A stretch of 64,000 nucleotides of DNA from Sternotherus odoratus. Taxonomy: Eukaryota > Chordata > Testudines > Kinosternidae. Below the pieces are notes generated by a model, which saw nothing but the letters and a program-made list of their open reading frames with translations, was not told where the DNA came from and ran no database searches. The stretch is from positions 11,857,001 to 11,921,000 of the forward strand of contig JAVMKO010000006.1 in the NCBI GenBank assembly GCA_032164245.1, read 5' to 3'. The position numbers were made by a program, and so were the translations under genes. This document shows, piece by piece, positions 34,736-48,640 of the stretch (positions are counted from its first letter, which is position 1; each line of letters begins with the position of its first letter).

Positions 34736-37700
34736 TTATAGCTGTATCAGAACCTCGGTAATGTTTGGGTGTTCTTGTTTAAGGGGCTGATCCAAGCCCA
34801 CCAGGGTCAATGGAAGTCTTTGCGCTGATTTGAGTGGGCAGGGGAAGTGAGGACTGCAGGTGTATATTCTATGGGTGTGGAGAGACCTCTTTGTTTGGCC
34901 AGACAGTTAGGTTCAGTTCAGGATTTCCTCCTTCCCCACAAAACTCTATTAGGCATTACAAATATTGGTACAGGTTAGTTTGCTGTCTGAGCTGTTCCCA
35001 GCAATCAGCACACATGATCCAGATCAACTCTGCCAACTGCTTTCTGCTTCTTCCAGAAATGAAATATTCCCTCTGTTATTCTGGGCCTGGGGAAGGTAGA
35101 TTTCACAGGTAGTTGTGAGATTAGTGACCAGGCAGAAAAAAGAGCCATCCTCTAGTTTCAAAATGGCAGGCTCAGGCAAAAAGGGGCCATTTCTCTCTCC
35201 CTCGGTGCATCAGAATCCTTTTCAATAAACCAGCTCTAATTCTACCAGGACGGAGCTCTGGCTGGCCTTTTAGCAGATACGGACTTCTAGGTGGGCTGTG
35301 TATGGGTACTGGGCAACTGGTTATAACTGGGCTTATTCATTAATCATTCATCTTGTCAGGTAATTCATCCACCTCATCACTCTCAGTTGTACAGCTGGCA
35401 CAAGTGCTGTTTCATTGTTATTTCATTTTAATTATCCAGGATTCAGTGTGGGTTTATTTTAGTTACAGTGACCTAACCAGCTAATGCTTCTTAATCTCTC
35501 TCTCCCTCTTTCTCTCTTGGCACCATCAGTCATGAATCTTCATCTTACTCTTGTTGGTACATTTATGCTGATGCTTACCATGCACCTACTATGAAGATTT
35601 CAGGCAGGAGGATGAAGTGGGTTTTTTTTGTTTTTTTAAAATTATTCTGGCAAGCATAAAATAGAAGCACTGTTGGGTAAATGGCATTGCCTGGGCCAGC
35701 AAATTCCAGGTCAAGGCTGTCAGTCCAGTGGCTCAGGATCCAGACAGGATGTTTACGGCATGCATACCATGAACTTGAAATAACGACTTTTTTCCGTCGC
35801 TTTCTGACGCACAGTAAATGAGCGAATGTTTTCACTAGAATTCTGGGAAATGCCTCCAGTGTAACTTTTCTTTCTCTTTTCTGGGGAGATTACAATGAAA
35901 TAGTGCAGCAAGTAAATGTGTGCTAAAGTGCTATATATGCACGTAAGGGTGGATTGCACCATCGTTGGAGTTTCCCTAAGGTAGCAATCTCTATCAGCGT
36001 CTGTGCTTCAGTAATAATGTTTTTCTGCTGCTCAATTTCATAAACCAGTGTAGTTCAGGTCTTTTAAGGCCACTTTTTGAAAGTGTCATTACACCAGCTA
36101 ATAGCCACCATTGGTATAATTAAGAGTGCAGGTTTTATTGGTGGACTTGATCCTGAAAGGTATAGAACACCCACCGCTCCCCACTGGTACTGCACCTCTC
36201 AGGTCCAGTAGCATCAAGGAAGCTTTGTGATTATATACTGTGATGTGCCAGGCTTTTTGTCAGTTGCTGTATTTTCTATCCTACCCACTCAAATTTAATT
36301 GGGAGATGAATCAGGCCTCATTCGGCTCAGTAAAAATGAAGTTGTGTTAGAAATAGGTACCTTCCCTAGAAAGTTCTTCTGAGCAATTAGACTGTTGAAA
36401 GGGGGCTGAGGTGTGGAAGCAGGGATTTAAAATGAATACAGAAAGGTCTCAGAAGCAGGAAAAGTCTGATCAGTGTTTGCATCCCTTCATGTATTATATC
36501 TGCAGTCAGGGTCTTGGGCATTGCGCCTTTGTAAACACCATCCTGGGAAGCCAAGCTTTTTGGGTCTTACATTTGCTGTTGTGTAGTTATATTGCAGGTA
36601 CACAATTACAGATACAATTACAGATATCAAGTGATGTGAGGGCAAAACGGAGAGCCAGAAGCTCCTATGTTCTAGTGACAATCCAAGATCTGTTGAAAAG
36701 TGAATGGCATTGCATGGCCTGGAGAAACAACTTACAAAAACTTATCTGTGTGCTCGAAGTGCTAATTAGCTTTAAGATTACATGGAATAACAATATTTCT
36801 ACACCTGAAGATACTGTTTGATAGCTCATCAGACAAAGCAGGAACTAAAGCTAAATCAGATTTATCCCATTAGGTACATAAAACAACATAAACCTGATGG
36901 TCCCTAGGTCTTTTCTCTCTGTGTGTCTCACACTCACATACCCCTCTCTTTCCCAACACAAGGGCTAGGTCCTTCCAGGCACTCCTGAGGGCATAAAATA
37001 CAGCAAAGAGGGGATGGAGAAAAGATGGGGCAATCCCATGGCTCCCTTGTCTCCCCTCCCCCCCATCACCTGCTACTTTCCCAGCGCCGGCCTCTGAAGC
37101 TGACATGCTGTGCTGTGGGGGAGCTGGCTGTACAATCCCAAGGAATTGGAGGAGTTGCACAGGGAATGTTTCCTGAGGGACAGTCCTTCCCCAAGGGCCT
37201 TCTCTCCCTCCTCCCAGCTCCACCCAGACTCTGTCAGGAGCAAGTAGCTACTTGCCATCATCTGGCTCTACTTGAGGGCTGGTATATGGAGTTAAACTCA
37301 CTTATACAAGGTCTGGCTTTGACTCTCTGACTTGATTGTGTATTAAATCTATGCCAGTATTCAGGAGAAATGTGGGGGTCTAGGTTGTAACCTTCACATA
37401 ATGTTCCCCGTTCCTTTATCCTAGGGTCTGGCAAGCATTTCAAAATGGCTGTCTATCGCTACAACAAACTTGGCATTTCACTGACAATCTTTACATTGTT
37501 TAATGTACACATCATTACATTTAACTCCTTTTTTCTAAGTTGTGTTTATTTTTAAGGAGCCATGACACTCCATGAAGACTCATCCTTTATTTCATTCTGG
37601 TTTTATTATATTTAAAGTTGCAAACCATTTTGTGTTCCATAGTTTTGTTGGACTAGCCATCACATTTAGTGCACTAGTCATCTGAAACAATTTGCTCCTA

Positions 37701-38129
37701 CACTACAGGGGCTTTTAACAACCACTTGGAAACTAGATAGAGTATTTCATTCAGCCAACAAATAGAACATTTATCTAGAAAACTGGGGGTTGGTGTTTTG
37801 CAGACTGAAAGCTTTATTTTGATACATCATTTTTAAAGATCAGGAAGACTGTGCACAGACCGACAATATCCATTGTTTCATATTTTAAATAAGGGAAAGT
37901 AGCAGAGAAGGCTGAAGTTAAATCCTGACAAGGTTTTGGGGTCATGTTCTGGAAGCACAGAGCTATAAAACAATTCCAACCTTCTAAACTTGGGCCAGGC
38001 AAGAATACTATGGCCATAAATGGCAGTATGGGTCCTGGATTTCTTTAGCTAATCAACCTAATGTCACCTTCAGTATTCCATTTGTCTGTGTGACAAAAAG
38101 AAAGTGTTCCTTCTCTAAGCGCTATGTAC
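34736..38129. other. Intronic sequence, no gene seen
   Basis: About 3.4 kb. A 136-codon frame at 36411-36821 and overlapping frames near 36.9-37.3 kb show no motif or splice logic that I recognise. Confidence 0.45.
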
Positions 38130-38380
38130 CACATATGTACTATAAAGTTTTGAAGCATAAGCTTTCGTGGGCTAATACCCACTTCGTCGGATGCAAGCAG
38201 TGGAAGTGGGTGCAAGTGGAAGTGGGTGGAAGTGCAAGCATCCGACGAAGTGGGTATTAGCCCACGAAAGCTCATGCTTCAAAACTTTATAGTTAGGTCT
38301 TTAAGGTGCCACAGGATTTTGTTACCTCTGCTATTCCAGACTAACACGGCTACCTCTCTGATTCTTGACACATATGTACT
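38130..38380 (+). mobile_element. Foldback retroelement copy (family A) with 12-bp duplication
   Basis: The element at 38142-38368 lies between perfect copies of CACATATGTACT. The left arm, AAGCATAAGCTTTCGTGGG to GACGAAGTGGG complement, is inverted relative to the right arm CATCCGACGAAGTGGGTATT. They are joined by a small GTGGAAGTGG-rich loop. The right tail has CCAGACTAACACGGCTACC and ends GATTCTTGA. Confidence 0.93.
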
Positions 38381-40879
38381 GTTTATCACTACAGAATTGT
38401 TTTGGCTCTGCTGATTTTCCCTTTAAAGTTCCACAACAGTAGATTTAGAGCAAGCATCCAAAGCTGAAAGATAGTGATAATTTCAGACCGGAAACTTTTC
38501 AAGCTGTTTTTCTCATGTTAAAAACAGTTGGATCTATTTCTCATCTTCATTTTGTGGCTTCCTTTTTCAAAAACCAATACCCTGGTTTTCCATTTGTGAT
38601 TTTGATCTCTCTCTAAACCTACTGATGTGGTAACATTGACAAAAAGAACAGCGGCTCAGACTGTTTTTTCTATATGCATTCCAGCATAATAGATGCAGAA
38701 ATCTTTCTTAGACACCATTTGCTTCTGTTTGCTGATGCTTGCTCAGCTTTACTGGTACTCTGGAAATTTGAAAAGCATTCTCATGATGCAGTGTGATAGG
38801 TAATTCCTGGTTATAGAAATATGCATGGCCACATGCATGCCTTGTTACTGGAAAAATCTGGAAGATTTTCCTTTCAAAAAAATTATTACTCAATAATGAC
38901 TTCTCCATGATTTCCAGTTATGGGTTTGCAAATACCATTAGTAAAATACCATAGGGTAAAAGATCACTTGAGGCCTGATCCAAAGCCCAAAGGGAGTTTT
39001 TCCATGTACCTGAGTAGGCTTTGGCTCAAGCCCTTTGACGTGTTATAGGACAAGATGAGATCTGTACAAATATTGGGCCAGATTCTGCTCGTCCATTCAA
39101 GTGGAGTGCAAGTAGACCCTGTGACCACATTCAGAGTAAAGTACTGCTCAGTGGGAGCAAAGGTAGCGATAGTGCAGTTACCTCCTTTTGAACTACCCGA
39201 CTTTACCCAGACTCCTCAGCATGCACGCCTAAAAGGCATGTGCCTGCTCCCATTGACATCAATGGCAAAATTCCCAATCATGCAGAGAGAGCCAAAATGT
39301 GCAAATATTGCAGAGAGGACCAGGCAAGTTGCATGTTTTTTCTGGAAAAATTTTGATCTTTAAAATGCCAACATAGCAAACGCACATGTTCTGATGCAAG
39401 AGGCTAGAACAGCTCCCTTTTTATCACTTCTTCTGTGCCTAAAATAAAAGGATGTGTTAAAGTGACACACTGTAACTACATGTAGAGACAAATGCTTCAT
39501 TCCTTAGTACGCACGGAGTCCTTATTCCAGTGGGAGTTTGCCTGCGAAAGGATTGCATCAGAGCTACCTAATGACCTCAGAATAACAGCATAACCACTGC
39601 ACAATGACCTTTGAAAATATCCCTCCCTTTATTGCTGCATGGCACCACTAAAAATGTTGACTGGAAAATGCAAGCATTAAGGTAATCTGAGGGAGGTTTG
39701 GGCTTTGTGAGTGGGCTACTTTCCAGTTTCATCAGCTTCCTGGAGTTCTTGCTGCTGAACTGAAGAGCGTCTTATAAATCTTTAGAATCCTGTCTGTTTT
39801 TTTAATATGACCTCATTGGTTCATTTGGCATAAAGAACCGCAGGACCAGTGAATGCAAAGCAGCAAGTATACAGATTAATACCATTGACATCACTTGAGA
39901 AAACCACTGACTGCGGACAGGGTTAGTGAAGAGTGAAATAAACCCTCTTTGGCATATCCTATATTGGGAGCCAAACTTGGAGCATCTTGTGACCAATCAA
40001 GGCTCAATTAATACCCCATTCTGGGCCACGTGAAATAATAAAATGTGAGCTTTAGATTTCACATCACTTAAAAATATGCCAGTAGGTGCAAATGTCCACC
40101 TTGTCACAGTGTGGGGCAGATGTTAACAACAGGACTAATATGCAAGCCTGAGAAACCCACTGGCTGGAACTTAGCCTTGGTGAGGTTAACTTAAAACTGT
40201 ACTTGCTTCCAGAACGTGAGTGGGCAGCAGCTGGTTTAAATTTAATGGGAATTATACAAACAGAGATTCCTTTGGGGGACACAATGAGCTTGCACCTGCA
40301 AATGCTCCTTTCATATTGGTGCTCCAATGATCATATTGCATCACCCAGTTAACCCTCCCTTTCTCATGTATCTGTCTTGCCTGAACCTAAATAGAGAGTT
40401 TCCATTCAAGCCGTTTCCAAGAAACATAGTAAATAGTGAATCTACAACCACTTGAATTTTATTTGGGGTATCTCCAGGGCACTCGCCTATTCATCAAAAA
40501 TAAACCTTGCCCACCTGCATATTTGTAGTGGCCTCCAAGCCTAAAACCAACAAGGATTTTACTGGATATAAAGAATAATCTGCTGTTTCAGCCACTTTCC
40601 TGCAAACTTCTGGAAAACAGGGCTTGACTTTATGCTTGGAGATGTTTCCTGATGTGCCAGTAATGCATGGCAGAATTCCAGGCGCTCTAACTGTAAACCA
40701 CTCTTTAAGCCACACTGCAAGGTTGTCATGAACCAACGCACGTAATGTGTCTCTCTCTCCCTCGGTCCTCCTAATCCCTTCCAGGGTTGGTTTTGGCCCA
40801 TAAGGCTTTATGACCATTTTTCATTTTAAAAAGAAAAACTCAGCCACTTGCTCACATCCCATCCGGAGCAAATGTTGCA
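38381..40879. other. Intronic sequence, no gene seen
   Basis: Only random short frames. Confidence 0.4.
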
Positions 40880-41350
40880 ATGTAACTCAGGAGATCAGGG
40901 TTCATTCCTGGCTCTGGCAACAAAGAGTCCTGTGGCACCTTAAAGACTAACTATCAAGTTTTGAAGCATAAGCTTTCGTGGGCTAATACCCACTTTGTCG
41001 GATGCAAGCAGTGGACTTGCAGACAGTCCACTGCTTGCATCCGACGAAGTGGGTATTAGCCCACGAAAGCTTATGCTCCAATACTTTAGTTAGTCTTTAA
41101 GGTGCCACAGGACTCTTTGTTACCTCTGCTATTCCAGACTAACACGGCTACCTCTCTGATTCTTGATTCCTGGCTCTGGTGACCTTGGGCAAGTGACTTA
41201 ATCTTTCTGCACCACAATGCCCCATCAGCCAAGTAGGGATAATTTTTCCTTTCTCCCACTCTCTTTTCTATTTGTAAGCTCTTTGGCCTGACTCGTACTA
41301 ACACGGTTGCCTAGCACAGCAAGGCCAATTGCTCCACTGTAATAGAAATA
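40880..41350 (+). mobile_element. MIR-like SINE split by a foldback element
   Basis: CAGGAGATCAGGGTTCATTC and then, after the insertion, GGTGACCTTGGGCAAGTGAC and TTTGTAAGCTCTTTGGCC form a tRNA-derived, MIR-like SINE. The 248-bp insertion at 40918-41165 separates the halves. Confidence 0.75.
40904..41179 (+). mobile_element. Foldback retroelement copy (family A) with 14-bp duplication
   Basis: The element at 40918-41165 lies between perfect copies of ATTCCTGGCTCTGG. The left arm (40918-41017) and right arm (from 41025) are inverted copies with a 7-nt spacer TGCAGAC. Only the right arm carries the tail CCAGACTAACACGGCTACC ending GATTCTTG. The target is inside a SINE, so the pre-insertion sequence can be read directly. 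Confidence 0.95.
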
Positions 41351-41479
41351 ATAATAAACGTTATTGTGGCCCAACACTAGTTTAAGAGATGTTTCCTGTG
41401 GTGGTTCTGGTTATAGGACTTCTGAGGTAGTGTGGGATAACTGGCCTTCTCATTTTCAGGAGACTGTAGTAGTAGAGAA

Positions 41480-41685
41480 GAATGGTGGCCCAGTGGTTAG
41501 ATTGCTAGCCGGCGACCTAAGGTCGATCTTGGCCCTTCTCTGACTTAGGCTTCCTGTGCCTTAGTCTCTCTGTGCCTGGGTAAAATCGGGGGAATAGCCC
41601 TGCACCTCCTTGGAGTGCTGTGAGGTGCCCAGATGCCATGGCAATGGGGGCCATATGAGCACCTACATTAGATATCCAGAATCTG
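41480..41685 (+). mobile_element. MIR-like tRNA-derived SINE
   Basis: GGTGGCCCAGTGGTTAGATT, CTTAGTCTCTCTGTGCCTGG and GGGGGCCATATGAGCACCT match the sequence pattern at 45813-46030. Confidence 0.7.
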
Positions 41686-43883
<2,198 letters not shown>

Positions 43884-44072
43884 ATTCTGCAGGAGATGCT
43901 TTATGGTCCTGATGTAGACTGGTGGGCTATGGGGGTGCTGCTGTACGAGATGCTATGTGGCCACGCCCCTTTTGAGGCGGAGAATGAAGATGACCTCTTT
44001 GAAGCCATTCTGAATGATGAAGTTGCTTACCCAACCTGGCTTCCACAGGACGCAGTAGGGATCCTGAAAGCT
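43884..44072 (+). CDS. PRKCH: PRKCH exon: kinase C-lobe helices F to H
   Basis: This 189-bp exon (63 codons, phase 0 at both ends) begins [20 protein letters not shown] and ends at GILKA. It contains the conserved DxWxxG of helix F (VDWWAMG) and the PKC segment [16 protein letters not shown]. The acceptor is CCCATTGTAG ending at 43883 and the donor is GTAAGT at 44073, a near-consensus site. Spacing to the previous exon is only 999 bp. In PKC genes the next exon starts with FMTKNP. I did not find it in the remaining 19.9 kb, so the downstream intron probably extends past the window. The sequence is intact and looks functional. Confidence 0.95.
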
Positions 44073-45594
44073 GTAAGTTGCCCCTCTGCCCTTCGTACCA
44101 GCTCTCACCAGCCTGACGTGTTCTTTAAAATAATAGTTGATATCATTGTTTCAAATAGAGCGGTGCTACTAATTGCTGTTTCAGTTCTCTGGCATTCCCA
44201 AAAATGGGGGGGGAAACGATTAATATTTTGGCTCAGGTTTAACTGAATTTGAAGATTCTGAAAAATATGTAGGTGAACTGAATTGAACAAATATTTCATT
44301 TGACACAAAACATTTTATTTCTAGGAGTTCATAAGGGACTAGATTCAGAGTGGGGAAGGGATTGGAGGAGAAGGTAGTGTCTTCCTTATAAGCAGGTTTG
44401 GAAGAGTTAGATTTTTGTCAGTAAATGTCAATTTCACCATACTACCCAATAAACTGACATAAAAATATTTCCATCTGTAATAATTGAAATTTCTAAGAGG
44501 CAAAGTGAGAAATATACTGCTTGAGAACTCATTAGAGTTCTGATTTGAAGAGATTTCTTTTTGTATGTTGAGACATGTGAAGTTGTGTTTGAACAGTCAT
44601 AAAGCTTTAACTTGTTGAATCTGTGTCTGCTGATATTAAAGAAATATTGTGCAACACACATGCCATAATTTCCCACAAATTTAAATTGATACAAATTAAA
44701 AACAAGCTTAAAACCCATAATTTTTGCACAACTGTGAAAAATTTAAATCAATAAAAAAATCTTTAATAGGCTTTAAAATAACCATTGATATTATCCATCA
44801 GAGTTATAAAAATTGAATTCTTCTAAGCCTATGTATAAGTTTTATCCCAGTGGTGCAGGCACTCACCTGGTGTATGGGAAACCTGCGTTCAGGACTCCCC
44901 TCTGCCTGACGTATAATTCAATAATAATTGGAACAGGAATTTGATCTTAGGTTTCTTACATTGCAGGAGAGTGTGCTATCTGCCTGGCTATAAAGTCACT
45001 CCCTCTCTCTGGCCCAATGACTGTATAATTATGTATACAAAGTGCAACAGCCTCAGTAAGAGTGAGTGAGAAAGGCCAAACCAGGCTATGCTATAGGATG
45101 GGATACCGCACTCTCCTGCAGCGTGGGAGACCCAAGTTAAAAAGCATCCAAAAAAGTTAAAACAAGGAGGGGAAGACACACTGGAAAGCAAGCGGATGAG
45201 TGGAGTAGCAAGAGTAATGGTTATGAATCTAAAAGGATCCTTTCATTACAATGGGGTGAAGGGTAACAACTGCAGTGCTAACATGTGTTCACCTGCTGCT
45301 AATATCCCCTAACTGGTTCAACAAACAGGCTGTCAAGCTCTTAGACTACGTACTTGTAGCATATGCTCATCTTCCAGAACTGAAGCGATAACGTGCTCAG
45401 CATGTACCATCTGGTACCATGTTACTTCAGTGTGAGCGAAGCAGGAAATATCTCAGATAGTCCTATGTGCTAACTGTAGGTAATGTTGACTTTCCCAAGG
45501 GGATCACTAGAAAATTCTCATGTTTAAATGTTTATAATGGAAAATCCCTGACCTGCCTGGAGACCCGCTTTTGGGGAGGTCCCACAAACCATGT
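44073..45594. other. Intronic sequence, possible SINE scrap
   Basis: A possible diverged SINE near 44850-45000 (CCCAGTGGTGCAGGCACTC). Otherwise nothing recognised. Confidence 0.35.
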
Positions 45595-45805
45595 GAGGAA
45601 GGATGATATTGCGATTAAAGCGTCTCTGCCACATATCACTGTGTGACCATGGACAACTCAGTCTCTGTGCATCTCAGGTCTCGACCTGTAAAATGGGAAT
45701 AATAACCCGTCCTTTGTTTATTGAGATTGTAAAATCTTGTTGGCATGGGCTGTCTTTTCCTGTATGTGCATAGAGTACCTCCCATACTGGGGCTGCTTGG
45801 CACTG
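45595..45805 (+). mobile_element. MIR-like SINE fragment
   Basis: CACTGTGTGACCATGGACAA, CTGTAAAATGGGAATAATAA and the GCATAGAGTACC tail follow the MIR order. Confidence 0.7.
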
Positions 45806-45812
45806 CTGTAAG

Positions 45813-46030
45813 AAGTGGAAGGATAGTCCAGGGATTAAGACACTCACCTAGGATTTAGAAGACCTAAATTCAAGTCTTTGCTCCACCAGTCTTCTTGTGT
45901 AACCTGAGGCCAGGCATTAAGCCTATCAGTGCCTCAGAAACTTCCTTACCTCGCAGCAGCAATGTAAAGGTAGGTACATTAAAGACTGACATGCTCAGAT
46001 ACTCTGTTATGGGGGAGGGGAGAGGGGCAT
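45813..46030 (+). mobile_element. MIR-like tRNA-derived SINE
   Basis: AGTCCAGGGATTAAGACAC, CAAGTCTTTGCTCCACCAG and ACATTAAAGACTGACATGC match the family, with a diverged centre. Confidence 0.68.
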
Positions 46031-46040
46031 ATAAAGGCGA

Positions 46041-46228
46041 GAGGGGACAGCTCAGTGGTTTGAGCATTGGCCTGCTAAACCCAGTATTGTGAGTTCAATC
46101 CTTGAGGGGGCCATTTAAGGATAAGGGATAAAAATCTGTTGGATGATTTAATTGGGGATTGGTCCTGCTTTGAGCAGGGGGTTGGACTAGATAATCTCCT
46201 GAGGTCCCTTCCAGCCCTGATATTCTAT
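46041..46228 (+). mobile_element. tRNA-derived SINE of the tortoise pol III type
   Basis: The head CAGCTCAGTGGTTTGAGC and B box GTGAGTTCAATCC are followed by GGGGGCCATTTAAGGAT, TCCTGCTTTGAGCAGGGGG and CTTCCAGCCCTGATATTC. A Harbinger-like MITE has landed in its tail. Confidence 0.92.
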
Positions 46229-46522
46229 GGGCTGGTCTTCACTACGGGGGGGATCGACTGCAGATACGCAACTTCAGCTACGTAAATCACGTAGCTGAAG
46301 TTTGCGTATCTGCAGCCAACTTACCTGCCATCCTCACGGCGGCAGCAGGCGGAGGCGCACTCCCCCGACGACTCCAGCTTGCGCCTCCCAGCAAGCTGGA
46401 GTTCCAGAGTCGACGGGGGCGCTGCGAGCGATCGATTTCTCGCATCTTCACCAGACGCGAGAAATCGATCGCTAACAGATCAATCGCTACCCGCCAATCC
46501 GGCGGGTAGTGAAGACCAGCCC
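46229..46522 (+). mobile_element. PIF/Harbinger-like MITE, copy 6, best preserved
   Basis: The ends GGGCTGGTCTTCACTAC and GTAGTGAAGACCAGCCC are perfect 17-bp inverted repeats. TAT occurs on both sides (46226-46228 and 46523-46525). Three strong internal stems are formed: around ACGTAAATCACGT, around CAGCAAGCTGG, and GCGATCGATTTCTCGC with its inverse. Confidence 0.95.
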
Positions 46523-46525
46523 TAT

Positions 46526-48354
46526 GATACGTAATTAATAGTTTGTGAAATTCAGGCTTAAATAAATGCAGCATCATAGGAACAACTCGATAAATTCTAT
46601 ATATAATCTAGTAACAAAACTCTGGAAATTGATGTGGAAGGTTTCTATGGGATATAAAGCAGATAATATAGTTTACAAATTGCCAGCACATCCATAATAT
46701 TCCTAAAAGCACCACTAAAAACAAAATCCATCTCCTGAGGAAGTATTGCGTTATGAAATCCATGGGCTCCATCCAGAGGTGATAACTTTTCCCATTGAAG
46801 GCTCTCTTGGGCTTGGAAATCTCTCAAAACAATTTAAAAGCGGGGGGGGGGGAGGTTGTGTTTCAAAGCAGTGGAAATTCAAGAGTAGTATTTGTAGTGC
46901 TAGATTAGTGTTCTTAAATGCTTGGGAAAATTTCTGTCCTGGAAAGGATACCTCCTCTGGAATGTGAGTGCCAGCTAATCAAAAAAACAATTCTAAAATA
47001 AATAAAGTTGTACTCTCATACAGTGCAGGAATCTTATGTAAGCCCGAGACAGAGTGCAAAGTGTGATACAGTAAATGCTAATCACACAAGGAAGTACAAA
47101 GTGTAATATGACCTATGTTGTGTCAGAACAAGGTGAAAGAGGGTTAAACTGATGACATATTTATTTCACTAATTACAACAGGCACCTCAGCGTACTCCGC
47201 TGGTGCAAGTTAGATTCACCCCCAAGCTGTTCTGCCCCATGCTGGGGCAAAGAATCAGGGAGCTGTAATCATAGTGATTTCACAATAAGTTTTCGAACAT
47301 GTTACTTTAAGTGATCTTCGTGTAACTGCAAATAGTAGTGTGGTGAGTGGAACTGGAGAAAAAGTCAGATTTCAGGAGGGGTCTAATTCAGTCAGACACC
47401 AGGGTGCCTAGGAATGTAATCGAAAGCCAGGCAGCTCCCTCAAATTGTAGACCCTCGACATAATGCATAAAGATCTCTCTCCTACAACACTTTCTCACCC
47501 TAGCATTGCTTATTGCTCATGAAACACAAACCAGAGCAGAACTTGCCTTTCTGTACTTTACAAGCATTGCTTACAAAAAGCTGTGCCCTGAAAGGAATTT
47601 CTGCAATGGGAGAAAATGTGGAATGGAGGGAGAAGACTTTAAAGTACTGAAGTTTATGAGCAGGTCAATTTCAGAGCAATAACCAGGAGTCTGTGATGAA
47701 CTGGTGAGAGTTTGCATCACAGAATTTTATATGTGCCTGTTGGTTAAATTCCTTACACATCTGTCACTTTCCCTGTGGCTGCTACTTCAGGTGACTGCAC
47801 CAGAAATTTTTGTTTGTGTCAAGAGACCAAGACACTTTTTGCAGCACTAAGATACTTTTGTATATCTTGAGCAGTCTCTGAGTAATTGCTTTCGGTTACA
47901 GACCATTTCATCGGATAGTCTCATTGGTCCCTTCTCACTTTCTCATGTTGTGCTTTCAATAATGCCAAAGCACATCAACTTTAGAGGAAAGGCAACTCTT
48001 TGTAACTAGATACAAAGGGATGTATTTGGCCTCTAAATTCCAATGAATAATTGACATGCTTGTTTGCTCTTTACCTGTTTTTGAATTGTAGGAAGGAAGG
48101 AACTAAGAAGGAATTTTAGTGCTAATGACTGAATGTATATATTTGCCGCAGATATTAGCTCAGTTGAATATTTATATATGAAGTTCCCATATAACACACT
48201 CTAGTAGAATGCAGGTCTTTGTTCCCCTCTAGTGGCTGGTCTATATAAAAGGATAATAGCTTATTATAGCTGCTGGTTGGGAGACTTGCTCAGGTGTTAG
48301 AGGACTCCTGCTTTTAACATTCTCTAAGCTAGTTATATGGCTTCTATTACTATA
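46526..48354. other. Intronic sequence, no gene seen
   Basis: A G-run at 46842-46852. Nothing else recognised. Confidence 0.4.
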
Positions 48355-48640
48355 GTGTCTGAGCAGCTCACTGTCTCTACTGTATTTATTCTCACAGCAT
48401 TCCTGTGAGGCAGGAAACCCTTAATCCCATTTTACAAATGAGGCACTGAGAGACTAAGTGATTTGACACTACAATGTCTAAGTGAGCTAATGTCTAAGAC
48501 TAAGTGACTCTGACACTACAATGATGGGCATAGTAGAAGAGTCTATATAGAATGGAACAGATCACACATGAGGTCCAGCAGAGTGTGAATTGAACCTGGG
48601 TGTTAATACCAGTCCTTACTCCTGGACCATCCTTCCTCAC
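48355..48640 (-). mobile_element. MIR-like SINE, antisense, with internal duplication
   Basis: TCCCATTTTACAAATGAGGC and GAGAGACTAAGTGATTTG are antisense MIR motifs. The CTAAGTGA...GACACTACAATG block occurs twice (about 48456 and 48501), a local duplication. Confidence 0.7.

Noticed and set aside
36411..36821. 136-codon frame
   Set aside because: No motif and no supporting context. A random open frame in AT-balanced intron is enough to explain it.
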